NCBI RefSeq assembly: GCF_003667505.1
Contig: NZ_RCVJ01000125.1
Coordinates: forward strand, 62,001 to 126,000
Source of the DNA: Micromonospora sp. BL4
GTDB taxonomy: Bacteria; Actinomycetota; Actinomycetes; Mycobacteriales; Micromonosporaceae
DNA length: 64,000 bases
Direction: 5' to 3'
A model generated the notes under the pieces. The model was not told where the DNA came from and searched no databases. It saw only the letters and a list, made by a program, of their open reading frames with translations. A program made the translations under genes and the position numbers. Of this stretch, positions 16,522 through 25,872 are shown one piece after another (within the stretch, counting starts at the first letter, position 1; each line of letters begins with the position of its first letter).

Positions 16522-18780
16522 ATGATGACCACCACCAGCAGACCGCTGCCCGAGGCGCCGAACCGGATCGAGTTGGCGATCGGCGGCATGACCTGCGCCG
16601 CCTGCGCCGCCCGGATCGAGAAGAAGCTGAACCGGATGGACGGGGTCAGCGCGACCGTCAACTACGCCACCGAGAAGGCCACCGTCCGGTACGCCGACGG
16701 CGTCACGCCGGACGACCTGATCGGCACGGTGCAGAAGACCGGCTACACGGCCGCCCTGCCGTCCCCGCCGGCCACCGCCGAGGAGCCGGTGGACGCGCTG
16801 CGCGGCCCGCGTACCCGCCTCTGGGTGTCGGTGGCGCTCAGCGTGCCGGTGGTCGTGCTGGCCATGGTGCCGGCCTGGCAGTTCGACTACTGGCAGTGGC
16901 TGTCGCTGACCCTGGCCGCTCCGGTGGTGGTCTGGGGCGGGCTGCCGTTCCACCGCGCCGCCTGGACCAACCTGCGGCACGGCGCGGCGACCATGGACAC
17001 CCTGGTCTCGCTCGGCACCCTCGCCGCGTTCGGTTGGTCGCTCTGGGCGCTCTTCCTCGGCGACGCCGGGATGCCCAGGATGACGCACCCGTTCCGTTTC
17101 GACATCACCCGCACCGAAGGCGCCGGCAACATCTACCTGGAGGCGGCCGCCGGGGTGACGGTGTTCATCCTGGCCGGCCGCTATTTCGAGGCCCGCTCGA
17201 AGCGGACCGCGGGCGCCGCCCTGCGCGCTCTTCTCGAACTGGGCGCCAAGGAGGTGGCGGTGCTCCGCGACGGGGTGGAGACCCTGATCCCGGTGGACCA
17301 GCTCGCCGTCGGTGACCGGTTCGTGGTCCGCCCCGGCGAGAAGATCGCCACCGACGGCGTGGTCGACGAGGGCACCTCGGCCGTCGACGCCAGCATGCTC
17401 ACCGGCGAGTCGGTCCCGGTCGAGGTCGGCCCGGGCGACGGCGTGGTGGGTGCCACGATCAACGCGGGCGGCCGGCTCGTCGTCACCGCCACGCGGGTCG
17501 GCGGGGACACCCAGCTCGCCCGGATGGCCGACCTGGTCGAGCAGGCCCAGAGTGGCAAGGCGGCCGTGCAGCGGCTGGCGGACCGGATCTCCGGCGTCTT
17601 CGTGCCGATCGTCATCACGCTCGCCGTGGGCACCCTCGGCTGGTGGCTCGGCACCGGGGCCGGGCCGACCGCCGCGTTCACCGCCGCGGTGGCCGTGCTG
17701 ATCATCGCCTGCCCCTGCGCGCTCGGCCTGGCCACGCCGACCGCCCTCCTGGTCGGCACGGGCCGGGGCGCGCAGCTCGGCGTGCTGATCAAGGGGCCGG
17801 AGGTGCTGGAGTCGACCCGGCGGGTGGACACGGTGGTACTGGACAAGACCGGCACCGTGACGACCGGCCGGATGACCCTGGTGGACGTGGTGCCGGCCGC
17901 CGGTGCGGACCGTGCCGAGCTGCTCCGGCTCGCGGGGGCGGTCGAGGCCGCCTCCGAGCACCCGATCGCGCGGGCGGTCGCCGCGGGCGCCGCCGAGGCC
18001 GGGGCGCTGCCCCCGGTGGCCGGTTTCGCCAACGTCGAGGGGCTGGGCGTGACCGCCACGGTGGACGGCCGGAGTGTGCTGGTGGGCCGGCTCCGACTGC
18101 TGCGCGAGCGCGGGCTCGACGTACCGCCGGAGGTTCAGCAGGCGGTCGCCGACGCGGAGGCCGGCGGCCGGACGGCGATCGTCGCCGGTTGGGACGGGCG
18201 GGCCCGGGGGATGCTCGCGGTCGCCGACGTGGTCCGGCCGACCAGCCGCGCGGCGGTGGCCCGGCTGCGCGCCCTGGGGCTCACCCCGGTCCTGCTGACC
18301 GGGGACAACGTCACCGTGGCCCGGGCGGTCGCCGCCGAGGTGGGCGTCAACGAGGTGATCGCCGAGGTGCTGCCGGCCGGCAAGGTCGACGTGGTCAGGC
18401 GACTCCAGTCCGAGGGCAGGTCGGTGGCGATGGTCGGCGACGGGGTCAACGACGCTCCGGCGCTGGCGCAGGCCGATCTGGGCCTGGCGATGGGCACCGG
18501 CACCGATGTGGCGATCGAAGCGTCGGATCTCACCCTGGTCCGTGGTGACCTGGACGCCGCGGTGGACGCCATCCGGTTGTCCCGACGCACGCTCGGCATC
18601 ATCCGGGGCAACCTGTTCTGGGCCTTCGGGTACAACGTGGCGGCCCTGCCGCTGGCCGCTGCCGGGCTGCTCAACCCGATGATCGCCGGCGCCACGATGG
18701 CCCTGTCCTCGGTGTTCGTGGTGGCCAACAGCCTGCGCCTGCGCCGGTTCCGCCCGGCCGCCCCCGCTGACGGGGTGTGA
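16522..18780 (+). CDS. copA: Cu(I)-exporting P1B-1 ATPase CopA
   Basis: A 752-residue copper efflux ATPase. One N-terminal HMA domain has GMTCAAC (about residues 22-28). The transport-site CPC is at 397-399, the acylated Asp441 is in DKTGT, and [12 protein letters not shown] and [10 protein letters not shown] are present. Eight membrane helices are expected. CPC and the HMA domain place it in the Cu(I)/Ag(I) P1B-1 class, complementing the CPH-type pump encoded 2 kb upstream. The first of two adjacent ATGs is used. It ends the copper operon. Confidence 0.96.
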   Translation: MMTTTSRPLPEAPNRIELAIGGMTCAACAARIEKKLNRMDGVSATVNYATEKATVRYADGVTPDDLIGTVQKTGYTAALPSPPATAEEPVDALRGPRTRLWVSVALSVPVVVLAMVPAWQFDYWQWLSLTLAAPVVVWGGLPFHRAAWTNLRHGAATMDTLVSLGTLAAFGWSLWALFLGDAGMPRMTHPFRFDITRTEGAGNIYLEAAAGVTVFILAGRYFEARSKRTAGAALRALLELGAKEVAVLRDGVETLIPVDQLAVGDRFVVRPGEKIATDGVVDEGTSAVDASMLTGESVPVEVGPGDGVVGATINAGGRLVVTATRVGGDTQLARMADLVEQAQSGKAAVQRLADRISGVFVPIVITLAVGTLGWWLGTGAGPTAAFTAAVAVLIIACPCALGLATPTALLVGTGRGAQLGVLIKGPEVLESTRRVDTVVLDKTGTVTTGRMTLVDVVPAAGADRAELLRLAGAVEAASEHPIARAVAAGAAEAGALPPVAGFANVEGLGVTATVDGRSVLVGRLRLLRERGLDVPPEVQQAVADAEAGGRTAIVAGWDGRARGMLAVADVVRPTSRAAVARLRALGLTPVLLTGDNVTVARAVAAEVGVNEVIAEVLPAGKVDVVRRLQSEGRSVAMVGDGVNDAPALAQADLGLAMGTGTDVAIEASDLTLVRGDLDAAVDAIRLSRRTLGIIRGNLFWAFGYNVAALPLAAAGLLNPMIAGATMALSSVFVVANSLRLRRFRPAAPADGV

Positions 18781-18864
18781 CGGCGGAGTCGGCCGAAATG
18801 GTTGGACCGGGGACGGTGGGGGTACTGCTGGTGGCGTAGCGACGCTCGCGATGGAGGTTGGCAC

Positions 18865-19038
18865 ATGGGTATCGACGACAAGATCAACAACGCCACCGAG
18901 GACGCGGCCGGCAAGCTGAAGGAAGGCGCCGGTCGGGCCACCGACAACGAGCAGCTCGAGGCCGAGGGTCGCAACGACCAGGCCGGGGCCAAGCTCAAGC
19001 AGGCGGGCGAGAAGATCAAGGACGCTTTCAAGAGCTGA
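18865..19038 (+). CDS. CsbD family stress protein
   Basis: A 57-residue hydrophilic CsbD-like protein. MGIDDKINNATEDAAGKLKE is the family N-terminus, followed by a Gln-Ala-Gly and Lys-rich repeat. CsbD proteins accumulate under general stress; their biochemical role is unknown. The start follows GGAGG, and a terminator follows the gene closely, so it is probably a single-gene unit. Confidence 0.9.
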   Translation: MGIDDKINNATEDAAGKLKEGAGRATDNEQLEAEGRNDQAGAKLKQAGEKIKDAFKS

Positions 19039-19055
19039 CGTTCGACGTGCCCCGC

Positions 19056-19087
19056 ACGCCGGGCCGGTGACCTCGCCGGCCCGGCGT
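19056..19087 (+). terminator. Terminator after csbD-like gene
   Basis: A 12-bp perfect stem (19056-19067 with 19076-19087) with an 8-nt loop, followed by a T-containing tract. Confidence 0.75.
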
Positions 19088-19199
19088 TCTGTCTGTCCGA
19101 CCGCTCCGGTGACCCTGAGATCCCCCTGATTCCGTCTCCGCTTCCGACCGCCGCGCGGCGACACCTGCTAACTTCTGTTGGCATGTGCAAGGGCTGGTT

Positions 19200-19547
19200 A
19201 TGAGTGCCGCTTCGCCGCCAACCGGTGACGACCTGGTCCGGATGCTGGCGACCCTGGCCAACCCGCACCGGCTGCGGGTCGTCGCCGCGCTGGCCCGCGA
19301 GCGCGCCTACGTCAGCCGGCTGGCCCGCCAACTGGGCATCAGCCGGGCGCTGTTGCAGGTCCACCTACGGAAGCTGGCGGCGGCCGGGCTGGTCACCGCA
19401 CGCCTGGAGTTGTCGGAGGACGGAAAGGCCATGAACTACTACGAGGTGGAGCCCTTCGTGCTCACACTGACCCCCGAGATCATCGCGGCGGCGGTCGAGA
19501 CGCTGACCGTGCCCGACTCGGCCGAGCAGCCGGGAGCGGAGCGATGA
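19200..19547 (+). CDS. ArsR-family winged-helix regulator
   Basis: A 115-residue regulator. The N-terminal helices (LVRMLATLANPHRLRVVAALA) and recognition helix (VSRLARQLGISRALLQVHLRKL) are typical of ArsR proteins, and an acidic tail follows. No metal-binding Cys pair is visible, so it is probably not a classical metal sensor. The ATG at 19200 has AGGG upstream; a GTG at 19185 is an alternative. It overlaps the next gene by 4 bp (ATGA), so the two products are made together. An imperfect inverted repeat at about 19168-19183 may be an autoregulatory site. Confidence 0.88.
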   Translation: MSAASPPTGDDLVRMLATLANPHRLRVVAALARERAYVSRLARQLGISRALLQVHLRKLAAAGLVTARLELSEDGKAMNYYEVEPFVLTLTPEIIAAAVETLTVPDSAEQPGAER

Positions 19548-19813
19548 GCGAGCACGACTGGACCGAGGTGGTCGGCGCGATCGGCATCTTCGCCCTGCTG
19601 ATCAGCGTGTTCACGGTGACCATCGTGCAGCTCGCCAAGACCCGGCGGGCCCGGCTCGAATCGGACCGCGCGCACGACTACCGCCGGCTCGCCGAGACAG
19701 CCGCTCAGGCCCAGGCCGAAAACGCCCGACTGCTCGCGGCGTTGGACGGCCGGCTGGGCGGGATGGAGACCCGGATGGGCGCGCTGGAACGCGTCCTGCG
19801 CGAGGTCGACTGA
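19544..19813 (+). CDS. Small single-span membrane protein with coiled-coil tail
   Basis: An 89-residue protein with one membrane helix (about residues 11-31) and a charged helical tail (about 35-89) with heptad-like Leu/Ala spacing. No family is recognised by name. Its start overlaps the ArsR stop, so the pair is translationally coupled and may act together, for example as a membrane sequestering partner for the regulator. That role is inference. It ends at a strong hairpin. Confidence 0.75.
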   Translation: MSEHDWTEVVGAIGIFALLISVFTVTIVQLAKTRRARLESDRAHDYRRLAETAAQAQAENARLLAALDGRLGGMETRMGALERVLREVD

Positions 19814-19827
19814 CCCCGACGAAAGGC

Positions 19828-19861
19828 CCCGGGCCGTCGAGCGGCTACTCGACGGCCCGGG
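19828..19861 (+). terminator. Terminator after the ArsR/membrane-protein pair
   Basis: A perfect 14-bp stem (19828-19841 with 19848-19861) with a 6-nt loop. Confidence 0.8.
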
Positions 19862-19933
19862 TGGAAGCAGCCCCACCTCGCCCGACGGGCGAGTTTCACC
19901 CGTGACGCTCCTTCGAGGAGAGGACAGCACTCC

Positions 19934-21406
19934 ATGCTGCGCGTACGCAAATCCGCCGTCGGCTGGGCGGTCGCCCTGGCCCTCACGGCCACCGGCCTGG
20001 CCCCGGCCAGCCCGGCCGCCGCCCGGCCACAACCGGCCCCGACCATCGACTGGCAGCCCTGCGCCACGGACGCCACCGCCGAGTGCGGCACGCTGTCGTT
20101 GCCGATCGACTGGCGACGGCCCCGAGGCGAGCGTTTCGACCTGGCGCTGGCCCGGCGGACGGCCACCGACCCCTCCGCCCGGACCGGAACGCTGATGTTC
20201 GGCCCCGGCGGGCCGGGCGACAGCGGTGTCGACCGGGTGGTGACCGGCAGCTCCCGGTTCAGCGCCGAGCTGCGTCGCCGCTTCGACATCGTCAGCTTCG
20301 ACCCGCGCGGAACCGGCCGCAGTCACCCGGTGGTCTGCTCGACCGACCTGCTCGCCCGGCAACCGCAACTGATCGCGGACCAGGCTCAGTTCGACGCCAC
20401 GCTGGCCGGCAACGCGCTGCTGAGGGCCGACTGCCGGGTCCGCACCGGGCCCCTCTACGACCACGTGGACACCACCAGCGCCGCCCGCGACCTCGACGCG
20501 GTCCGCGCCGCGCTCGGCGAGCGGCAGCTCACCTTCCACGGCAGCTCGTACGGCACCCTGCTCGGCACCCGGTACGCCGAGCTGTTCCCGCACCGGGTCC
20601 GCGCCATGGTGCTGGAGTCGACGGTCGACCACAGCCTCGGCACCAGAGCCTTCCTGGACACCCAGGCCGTCACCGCGGAGGACTCGTTCGACGAGTTCGT
20701 CGCCTGGTGTGCCCGGTCCACCGGCTGCGCTCTGCGCGGGTGGGACGTCCGTGCGGTCTGGACCGGGCTGCACACCCGGGCCGAGCAAGGCGGGCTGACC
20801 GACCCGGACCGACCCGGTGTCGTGCTGACCCCGTTCGAGCTGAGCCGGCTCGCCCACAAGAAGCTCTACGAGACGCAGCGATGGCCGGGGCTGGCCGACT
20901 GGATGGCGAAAATGGACGCCGCCACCGGGTCGATCGCCGCCCGACCGGCCGCGGGCTCGACGGCGGCCACCGTGGCGCCGTACCCGTTCGCGGTCTTCTG
21001 CCAGGACTGGAGCCTGCCCGTCCGCGACTACCGGGAGTACGCCGAACACCTGCGCCGAGTGGGCCGCCTCGCACCCGACCTGCGCTACCCGCCAGCCCTG
21101 TTCGCCCTCGTCACCTGCCTGGGCACCCCGACGCCGGTCGCCAACCCGCAGCACCGCCTGCGGGTCCGCACCGACGTGCCGCTGCTGCTCGCCGCCACCC
21201 GGCACGACCCGGCCAGCGGCTACAACTGGGCCACCAACGTGGCCCGGCAGTTGGGCGACCACGGCGTGCTGCTCACGTACGAGGGATGGGGGCACGGCAG
21301 CTACACCACCAGCCCGTGCGTGGGCGGTGCCGTCGACCGCTACCTGAACAGCGTGGTGCCGCCCCGGCCCGGAACCACCTGCCCGGCCGTCGAGCCGTCG
21401 TCGTGA
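19934..21406 (+). CDS. Secreted alpha/beta-hydrolase, tripeptidyl aminopeptidase-like (S33)
   Basis: A 490-residue exported serine hydrolase. A signal peptide of about 33 residues ends near AAARPQ. The nucleophile elbow is GSSYG (about residue 201), the oxyanion region GPGGPGDSGV is near 96, and a C-terminal TAP-like domain ends with GHGSYTTSPC, which supplies the catalytic His. This matches actinobacterial SlpD/E and tripeptidyl-aminopeptidase proteins that trim peptides outside the cell. Several Cys suggest disulfides. It has an independent leader after the upstream terminator and a convergent neighbour downstream. Confidence 0.9.
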   Translation: MLRVRKSAVGWAVALALTATGLAPASPAAARPQPAPTIDWQPCATDATAECGTLSLPIDWRRPRGERFDLALARRTATDPSARTGTLMFGPGGPGDSGVDRVVTGSSRFSAELRRRFDIVSFDPRGTGRSHPVVCSTDLLARQPQLIADQAQFDATLAGNALLRADCRVRTGPLYDHVDTTSAARDLDAVRAALGERQLTFHGSSYGTLLGTRYAELFPHRVRAMVLESTVDHSLGTRAFLDTQAVTAEDSFDEFVAWCARSTGCALRGWDVRAVWTGLHTRAEQGGLTDPDRPGVVLTPFELSRLAHKKLYETQRWPGLADWMAKMDAATGSIAARPAAGSTAATVAPYPFAVFCQDWSLPVRDYREYAEHLRRVGRLAPDLRYPPALFALVTCLGTPTPVANPQHRLRVRTDVPLLLAATRHDPASGYNWATNVARQLGDHGVLLTYEGWGHGSYTTSPCVGGAVDRYLNSVVPPRPGTTCPAVEPSS

Positions 21407-21424
21407 CGCGCCCGCCGGTCTGAC

Positions 21425-21481
21425 CGGCCGGACGTCCGGCCGAGTGTCGGTCCCGGTCGCCGCGCGGCGACCGGGACCGAC
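21425..21481. terminator. Bidirectional terminator: 18-bp palindrome plus 17-bp hairpin
   Basis: CGGCCGGACGTCCGGCCG at 21425-21442 is a perfect palindrome; directly after it, arms 21446-21462 and 21465-21481 are perfect complements. Together they fill the gap between convergent genes. Confidence 0.8.
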
Positions 21482-21488
21482 GCCCCGG

Positions 21489-22121
21489 TCAGCGCAGGAC
21501 GCGGTAGCGCAGGTGCGCCACGGTCGGCCCGGCCACCACCGCCACCTGCTCCAACCGTGGCGCGATCCCGTCGAAGAGCCGTTCACCGGCCCCGAGGAAG
21601 ATCGGCACCAGGTGCAGGTGCAGCGTGTCGATCAGCCCGGCGGCCAGGTACTGCCGGACCGTGCTCGCGCCGCCGCCGATCGACACCTGACGGTCACCCG
21701 CCACCTCCCGGGCCTGCCGCAGCGCTGATTCGATCCCGTCGGTGACGAACCGGAACTCGGTGCCGCCCCGCATCACCAGCGGTGCTCGGGGATGGTGGGT
21801 GAGCACGAAGACCGGGGTGTGGAACGGCGGATCGTCGCCCCACCAGCCCTGCCAGCTCTCGTCCCAGTCGCCGTCCCCGCCGCCGAACATGCGCCGGCCC
21901 AGCACGTACGCCCCGACGTCGCGGGTCAGCTCGTCGACCAGGTCGGCGTCGACGCCCCGCTCGCCGCCGGTCAGCCCGTGCTGCGCCCGCCAGCTGTCCA
22001 GGCCGAAGAACCACTCGTGCAACCGCAGCCCGCCACGGCCCAGCGGATCCTGGCGGCTCTGGTCCGGCCCGGCCACGTACCCGTCCAGCGAGATCGACAG
22101 TTGACTGCTCACCGTTCCCAT
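21489..22121 (-). CDS. Dihydrofolate reductase-like (RibD C-terminal domain) protein
   Basis: About 210 residues with the RibD_C/DHFR-like fold. The N-terminus QLSISLDGYVAGP, the central YVLGRRMF and VSIGGGASTVRQYLAAGLIDTLHLHLVPIFLGAGERLF are characteristic of the family. Physiological substrates of these stand-alone proteins are mostly unknown. The ATG at 22121 follows GGGAG; an ATG at 22154 overlapping the sigma-factor stop is an alternative and would give tight coupling. It is the last gene of a YCII-sigma-reductase operon. Confidence 0.87.
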   Translation of the reverse strand: MGTVSSQLSISLDGYVAGPDQSRQDPLGRGGLRLHEWFFGLDSWRAQHGLTGGERGVDADLVDELTRDVGAYVLGRRMFGGGDGDWDESWQGWWGDDPPFHTPVFVLTHHPRAPLVMRGGTEFRFVTDGIESALRQAREVAGDRQVSIGGGASTVRQYLAAGLIDTLHLHLVPIFLGAGERLFDGIAPRLEQVAVVAGPTVAHLRYRVLR

Positions 22122-22150
22122 GCCAGGACGACTCCCGCGGCCGTCCGAAC

Positions 22151-23404
22151 TCATCGCTGGGTGGCCAGTCGGGCCGCTCGCAGCTCCAGGTAACGCTGCT
22201 CGGGCAGGCTGGTGGTGCCCCGCGCCGCCGCCAGGTACGCGTCCCGCGCCGCCGCGGGCTGCCCGGCGAGCTCCAACAGGTGGGCCCGGACGGCGGCGAG
22301 CCGGTGGTGCCCGGCGGTGCGCTCATCGTCGTCCAGCGCGGTGAGCAGGGCGAGCCCGGCCTGGGGCCCGTCCACCATGGCCACGGCCACCGCCTGGTTG
22401 AGGGTGACCATCGGGTTCGGCGCGATCCGGGCGAGCAGCCGGTATAGCGCCGCGATCTGCCGCCAGTCGGTGGTCGCGGCCGTCGGGGCCTCGGCGTGCA
22501 CGGCGGCGATCGCCGCCTGGAGCTGGTACGGGCCGGGCGGTGACCAGGTCAACGCCTCGGTGATCAGCGCGATGCCGGCCGCGATGGCCGTCCGGTCCCA
22601 CCGGGACCGGTCCTGCTCGGTCAGCGGCACCAGCTCGCCGTCCGGGCCGACCCGGGCGGCCCGGTGCGCGTCGGTGAGCAGCATCAGCGCCAGCAGCCCG
22701 GCCACCTCGCCGTTGTCGGGCAGCAACCCGTGCAGGACGCGGGCCAGCCGGATCGCCTCGCCGGTCAGCTCCACCCGGTGCAGGTCCGGCCCGCTGGACG
22801 CCGTGTACCCCTCGTTGAAGATCAGGTAGAGCACCCGGAGCACCGTCCCCAGCCGCTCGTCGCGCTCCTCCGGTGCGGGCATGCTGAACCGCGCGCCGGC
22901 CGCCTCGACCCGCTGTTTGGCCCGGCGGATCCGTTGGCTCATCGTCGCTTCCGGCACCAGGTGCGCCCGGGCGATCTGCGCGGTGCTGAGCCCGCCGACG
23001 GCGCGCAGGGTGAGCGCCACCTGCGCCGAGGGCGCCAGCGCCGGATGGCAGCAGAGGAAGAGCAGGGTCAGCGTGTCGTCGGCGTCCGCCACCGCCGGCT
23101 CCGCGTCGGCCGCCGGCGCCAGCCCGGCGTACGCCGGCTCGCGCAGCGCCACCGCCACCTCGCGGTCCCGGCGGGCGCGCTCGCTGCGCCACTCGTCGGT
23201 GAGCCGGCGGGTGGCCACGGTGAGCAGCCAGGCGCGAGGGTTGTCCGGCACGCCCTGCCCGGGCCACTGCGTCGCGGCGGCGAGCAGCGCCTCCTGCACC
23301 GCGTCCTCGCACCGGTCGAACTGCCCGTGCCGGCGGACCAGCAGGCCGAGGACCTGCGGCGCGAGCGTGCGCAGCAGGTCCTCGACCGTCCGGTCCTCGG
23401 TCAC
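22151..23404 (-). CDS. ECF42-type RNA polymerase sigma factor with C-terminal extension
   Basis: A 417-residue extracytoplasmic-function sigma factor. Sigma region 2 (DCAEDAVQEA-like, here DRCEDAVQEALLAA) is near residues 30-45, and region 4 (LTLRAVGGLSTAQIARAHLVPEATMSQRIRRAKQR) near 130-170. A C-terminal alpha-helical extension of about 230 residues (DUF6596 type) follows, where anti-sigma control may reside. It starts with GTG overlapping the stop of a YCII/DGPF protein gene, the conserved partnership of the ECF42 group. No anti-sigma gene is adjacent, consistent with control through the extension. Confidence 0.92.
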   Translation of the reverse strand: MTEDRTVEDLLRTLAPQVLGLLVRRHGQFDRCEDAVQEALLAAATQWPGQGVPDNPRAWLLTVATRRLTDEWRSERARRDREVAVALREPAYAGLAPAADAEPAVADADDTLTLLFLCCHPALAPSAQVALTLRAVGGLSTAQIARAHLVPEATMSQRIRRAKQRVEAAGARFSMPAPEERDERLGTVLRVLYLIFNEGYTASSGPDLHRVELTGEAIRLARVLHGLLPDNGEVAGLLALMLLTDAHRAARVGPDGELVPLTEQDRSRWDRTAIAAGIALITEALTWSPPGPYQLQAAIAAVHAEAPTAATTDWRQIAALYRLLARIAPNPMVTLNQAVAVAMVDGPQAGLALLTALDDDERTAGHHRLAAVRAHLLELAGQPAAARDAYLAAARGTTSLPEQRYLELRAARLATQR

Positions 23405-23766
23405 ATCTCCGTCCCGGCCTCGTCCATGATCGGGCGGACCTCCATCACGCCGCCGAAGCGCACGTCCGGCCAGCGGGCGGCGATCTCGGCGGCCCGTTGC
23501 GGACTGTCACAGTCGACGGCCAGATAGCCGGCGAACTGCTCCTTGCTCTCCATGAACGGCCCGTCGATGACCTCCGGGTGGCCGCCGGCGAGCCGGACCG
23601 TCCGGGTCTGCGACGGGTCGGCCAGCGCCTGCCCGCCGACCAGCTCGCCGGACTCGGTCAGCTCCTTCATGATCTCGTCGACCTCGCCGAACAGGGCGGT
23701 ACGCTCCCGCTCGGTCAGCTCCTCGGTGAAGCCGGGCCGGTTCCAGATCAGCAGCATGTACTTCAC
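23401..23766 (-). CDS. YCII-related (DGPF) domain protein
   Basis: A 121-residue YCII-fold protein. It has the family N-terminus MKYMLLIW and the DGPF motif (residues about 75-78) with FAGYLAVDCDS after it. DGPF proteins are the usual genomic partners of ECF42 sigma factors; their catalytic role is unresolved. The stop overlaps the sigma-factor GTG by 4 bp, so the two are co-translated. Confidence 0.92.
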   Translation of the reverse strand: MKYMLLIWNRPGFTEELTERERTALFGEVDEIMKELTESGELVGGQALADPSQTRTVRLAGGHPEVIDGPFMESKEQFAGYLAVDCDSPQRAAEIAARWPDVRFGGVMEVRPIMDEAGTEM

Positions 23767-23881
23767 GGCGACGCTCCTCGGGTCCTGGTCGCGCCCCGGT
23801 CGGGGCGCGGTCTCACCGGAGGGTCGGAGCCGAAGCTCCGTTCCCTACCGGCTACCGAAGAACATCGCAGAATCTTTTCGA

Positions 23882-23939
23882 CGGTGGCGGTCCCACGCCG
23901 CCCGGTTCAGCGGTGGCGGTCCCACGTCGACCGGTTCAG
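23882..23939 (+). repeat. 29-bp tandem duplication at the end of the DUF2786 gene
   Basis: Two copies (23882-23910 and 23911-23939) differ at two positions. The second copy overlaps the last codon and stop of the minus-strand DUF2786 gene, which suggests a small slippage duplication of the gene end. Confidence 0.75.
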
Positions 23940-25255
23940 CGCGGGTCGGGCCGTCCCGGCACCTGTCGGGGCGGTGGCCCGCCGCCGACGTCCAGCGACG
24001 CCCGGTCGGCCGCGGAGGTGCCCGAGGACCAACCCTCGGCGTCGCGGACGCTGAGCCGGTGCCGGGTGACGCCGGGGAAGAGGGTGTCCAGCCGCTCCCG
24101 GACCGCCTCGCCACGCGCGGCGAGGGCCGGAAGCAGCCGCTCCGGGCCAGCCGTCTCGGCCGCCGCCCGGTCCGCCGCCTCGGTGGTCGCGCGCAGCCGC
24201 TCACCGATCCGCAGCGCGAACGCGTTGAGGAAGGACTCGTCCCACACCTTCGTCCGCCGTCCCGACCCCGGCCGCCGCTCGGCCCGCCCGCGCAGCATCG
24301 CGGCGGTGGCCTGGACCAGCAGCGAGGTGTAGAGCAGCTCCACCGCCACGAGGTCGGCCGGCCAGCCCAGCACGGTGGCGAAGCCGAGATCGTCGGACCA
24401 GACCGCCTCACAGCGGTTCGCCGCCGCGACCTCCTGCACCAGCAGCGCCTTCGCCCCCGCGTACGGGGCGTCGGTGCCGAGCCGTACCCCGCCGGGCAGG
24501 TCGCCACGGTCGGCCCCGGCGGCCAGCAGCGCCTCGTCGATGCTGTGTCGGGCGATCAGCTCCTGCGCCTTGGCGGTCAACGCCTCCGCCTCGGCCGGGA
24601 AGGTGGTCGACTCGGCCTTGGCCAGCAGCGCCCGTACCCGGTCGAGCATCCCGGACCCGCTACGGGCCGCGCCGCCCTGCCGGCTGGCGGCCGCCGCACC
24701 GGTCGTGCCGGGTGGCGGGCGCAGCACCGCGATCGGCGGCAGGCTCTCCACCAGGACGAGGGTGCCCACCGCCGCGCGCAGGGCGTCGACCCGGTCCAGC
24801 CCTTCCCGGACGGACCAACCGGCCAGCACGTTCCGGTCGTCGTCCCACCACACCTCGGCGGCCAGCTCGCGTAACTGCTCGTCCCACCACGCCGGGACCG
24901 GCCCGGCCTGCTCGCGCCGCTGGGCGGCCATCGCGTCCCGGACCAGCCGGGCCGGGCGGGCGCCGAGTCGTCGGGTGGTGAGCCGGTCCAAATCGGCCGG
25001 CTGCCAGCCGCGTGGCCAGAGCCGCGCCACACCACGGACCAGCCGACGCAGCAGCGCCGCGTCCACCGCCGCCGCGCCGTCCGCCGCGCCGCTGCCGACC
25101 ATCAGCCGGTCCAGCTGCCGTTCGGCCTGCCGTACGTCGGTGCCGCGCACCGCCGCGAGCGCATCGGCGACGAGTTCGTCCGGGCCCGGCACGTGCACCT
25201 CCTCCTGCGGGTTCCGCTGCCGGAGCGGCTCCGGCCGCCCCAACTCCATGATCAT
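23936..25255 (-). CDS. DUF2786 domain protein
   Basis: A 439-residue cytoplasmic protein. The central stretch RVRALLAKAESTTFPAEAEA (about residues 207-226) with LTAKAQELIARHSID is the DUF2786 signature. An Ala/Arg-rich helical N-terminal half precedes it, with Trp-rich WWDEQL and WWDDDRN. The C-terminal part carries Arg/Glu-rich helices. The function of the family is unknown; members are widespread in actinomycetes and some phages. The start may be the first or the third residue (both Met); no strong ribosome-binding site distinguishes them. Confidence 0.85.
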   Translation of the reverse strand: MIMELGRPEPLRQRNPQEEVHVPGPDELVADALAAVRGTDVRQAERQLDRLMVGSGAADGAAAVDAALLRRLVRGVARLWPRGWQPADLDRLTTRRLGARPARLVRDAMAAQRREQAGPVPAWWDEQLRELAAEVWWDDDRNVLAGWSVREGLDRVDALRAAVGTLVLVESLPPIAVLRPPPGTTGAAAASRQGGAARSGSGMLDRVRALLAKAESTTFPAEAEALTAKAQELIARHSIDEALLAAGADRGDLPGGVRLGTDAPYAGAKALLVQEVAAANRCEAVWSDDLGFATVLGWPADLVAVELLYTSLLVQATAAMLRGRAERRPGSGRRTKVWDESFLNAFALRIGERLRATTEAADRAAAETAGPERLLPALAARGEAVRERLDTLFPGVTRHRLSVRDAEGWSSGTSAADRASLDVGGGPPPRQVPGRPDPR

Positions 25256-25380
25256 GCCGGTAGTCGTGCCGGCGGCTCGGAACGGGGATGTTGCCGGTCG
25301 GCCGTCCCGGACGGCGTGCCGGCATGGTCCGTCCCGTTCCGGGTAGTTCGGGGCTGACCCGAGGCGATGCGAGGTGTGCG

Positions 25381-25872
25381 ATGACCGGTTCCTCCCTGCC
25401 GGACGCGCGCGCCACCGACGTACCGGACAACCGTTCGTCCACCCTCGCCGGCGTCCTGATCGGGATCGCGGTGATGGCCGCGGTGGACGAGATCGTCTTT
25501 CACCAGCTGCTGGCCTGGCACCACTTCTACGACCGGTCCACCCCGTCGGTGGGCCTGCTCTCCGACGGGCTGCTGCACGCCGCTGAGCTGCTGGCCCTGG
25601 TCGGCGGGTTCTTCTGGTTCGCCGACCTGCGCCGGCGTGGCGCCCTGGCGGCCCGGTTCGCCTGGGGCGGGTTCCTGCTCGGTGCCGGAGGCTTCCAGCT
25701 CTTCGACGGGCTGGTCGACCACAAGGTGCTCCGGCTGCACCAGATCCGCTACGGCGTGCACCTGGTCCCGTACGACGTGGTGTGGAACGTCGGCGGCGGC
25801 GTACTGCTGCTCGCGGGCGCCGCCCTGGTCTGGCGGGCCCGTTCCCGCCCGCCGCGCGACGGATCCCGGTGA
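25381..25872 (+). CDS. DUF2243 membrane protein
   Basis: A 163-residue protein with four predicted membrane helices (about residues 23-42, 64-84, 95-112, 133-152). The conserved AAVDEIVFHQLLAWHHFYD and LFDGLVDHKVLRLHQIR, rich in His and Asp, identify DUF2243. The His residues suggest metal or haem binding. Its stop overlaps the GTG start of a CtaG-like gene, the usual neighbourhood, so a role in cytochrome oxidase biogenesis is likely. The ATG at 25381 directly follows GAGGTGTGCG. Confidence 0.88.
   Translation: MTGSSLPDARATDVPDNRSSTLAGVLIGIAVMAAVDEIVFHQLLAWHHFYDRSTPSVGLLSDGLLHAAELLALVGGFFWFADLRRRGALAARFAWGGFLLGAGGFQLFDGLVDHKVLRLHQIRYGVHLVPYDVVWNVGGGVLLLAGAALVWRARSRPPRDGSR

Noticed and set aside
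25278..25341. 9-bp inverted repeat CGGAACGGG/CCCGTTCCG between DUF2786 and DUF2243 genes
   Set aside because: Short and far apart for this base composition; could be an operator but there is no regulator nearby to support it.
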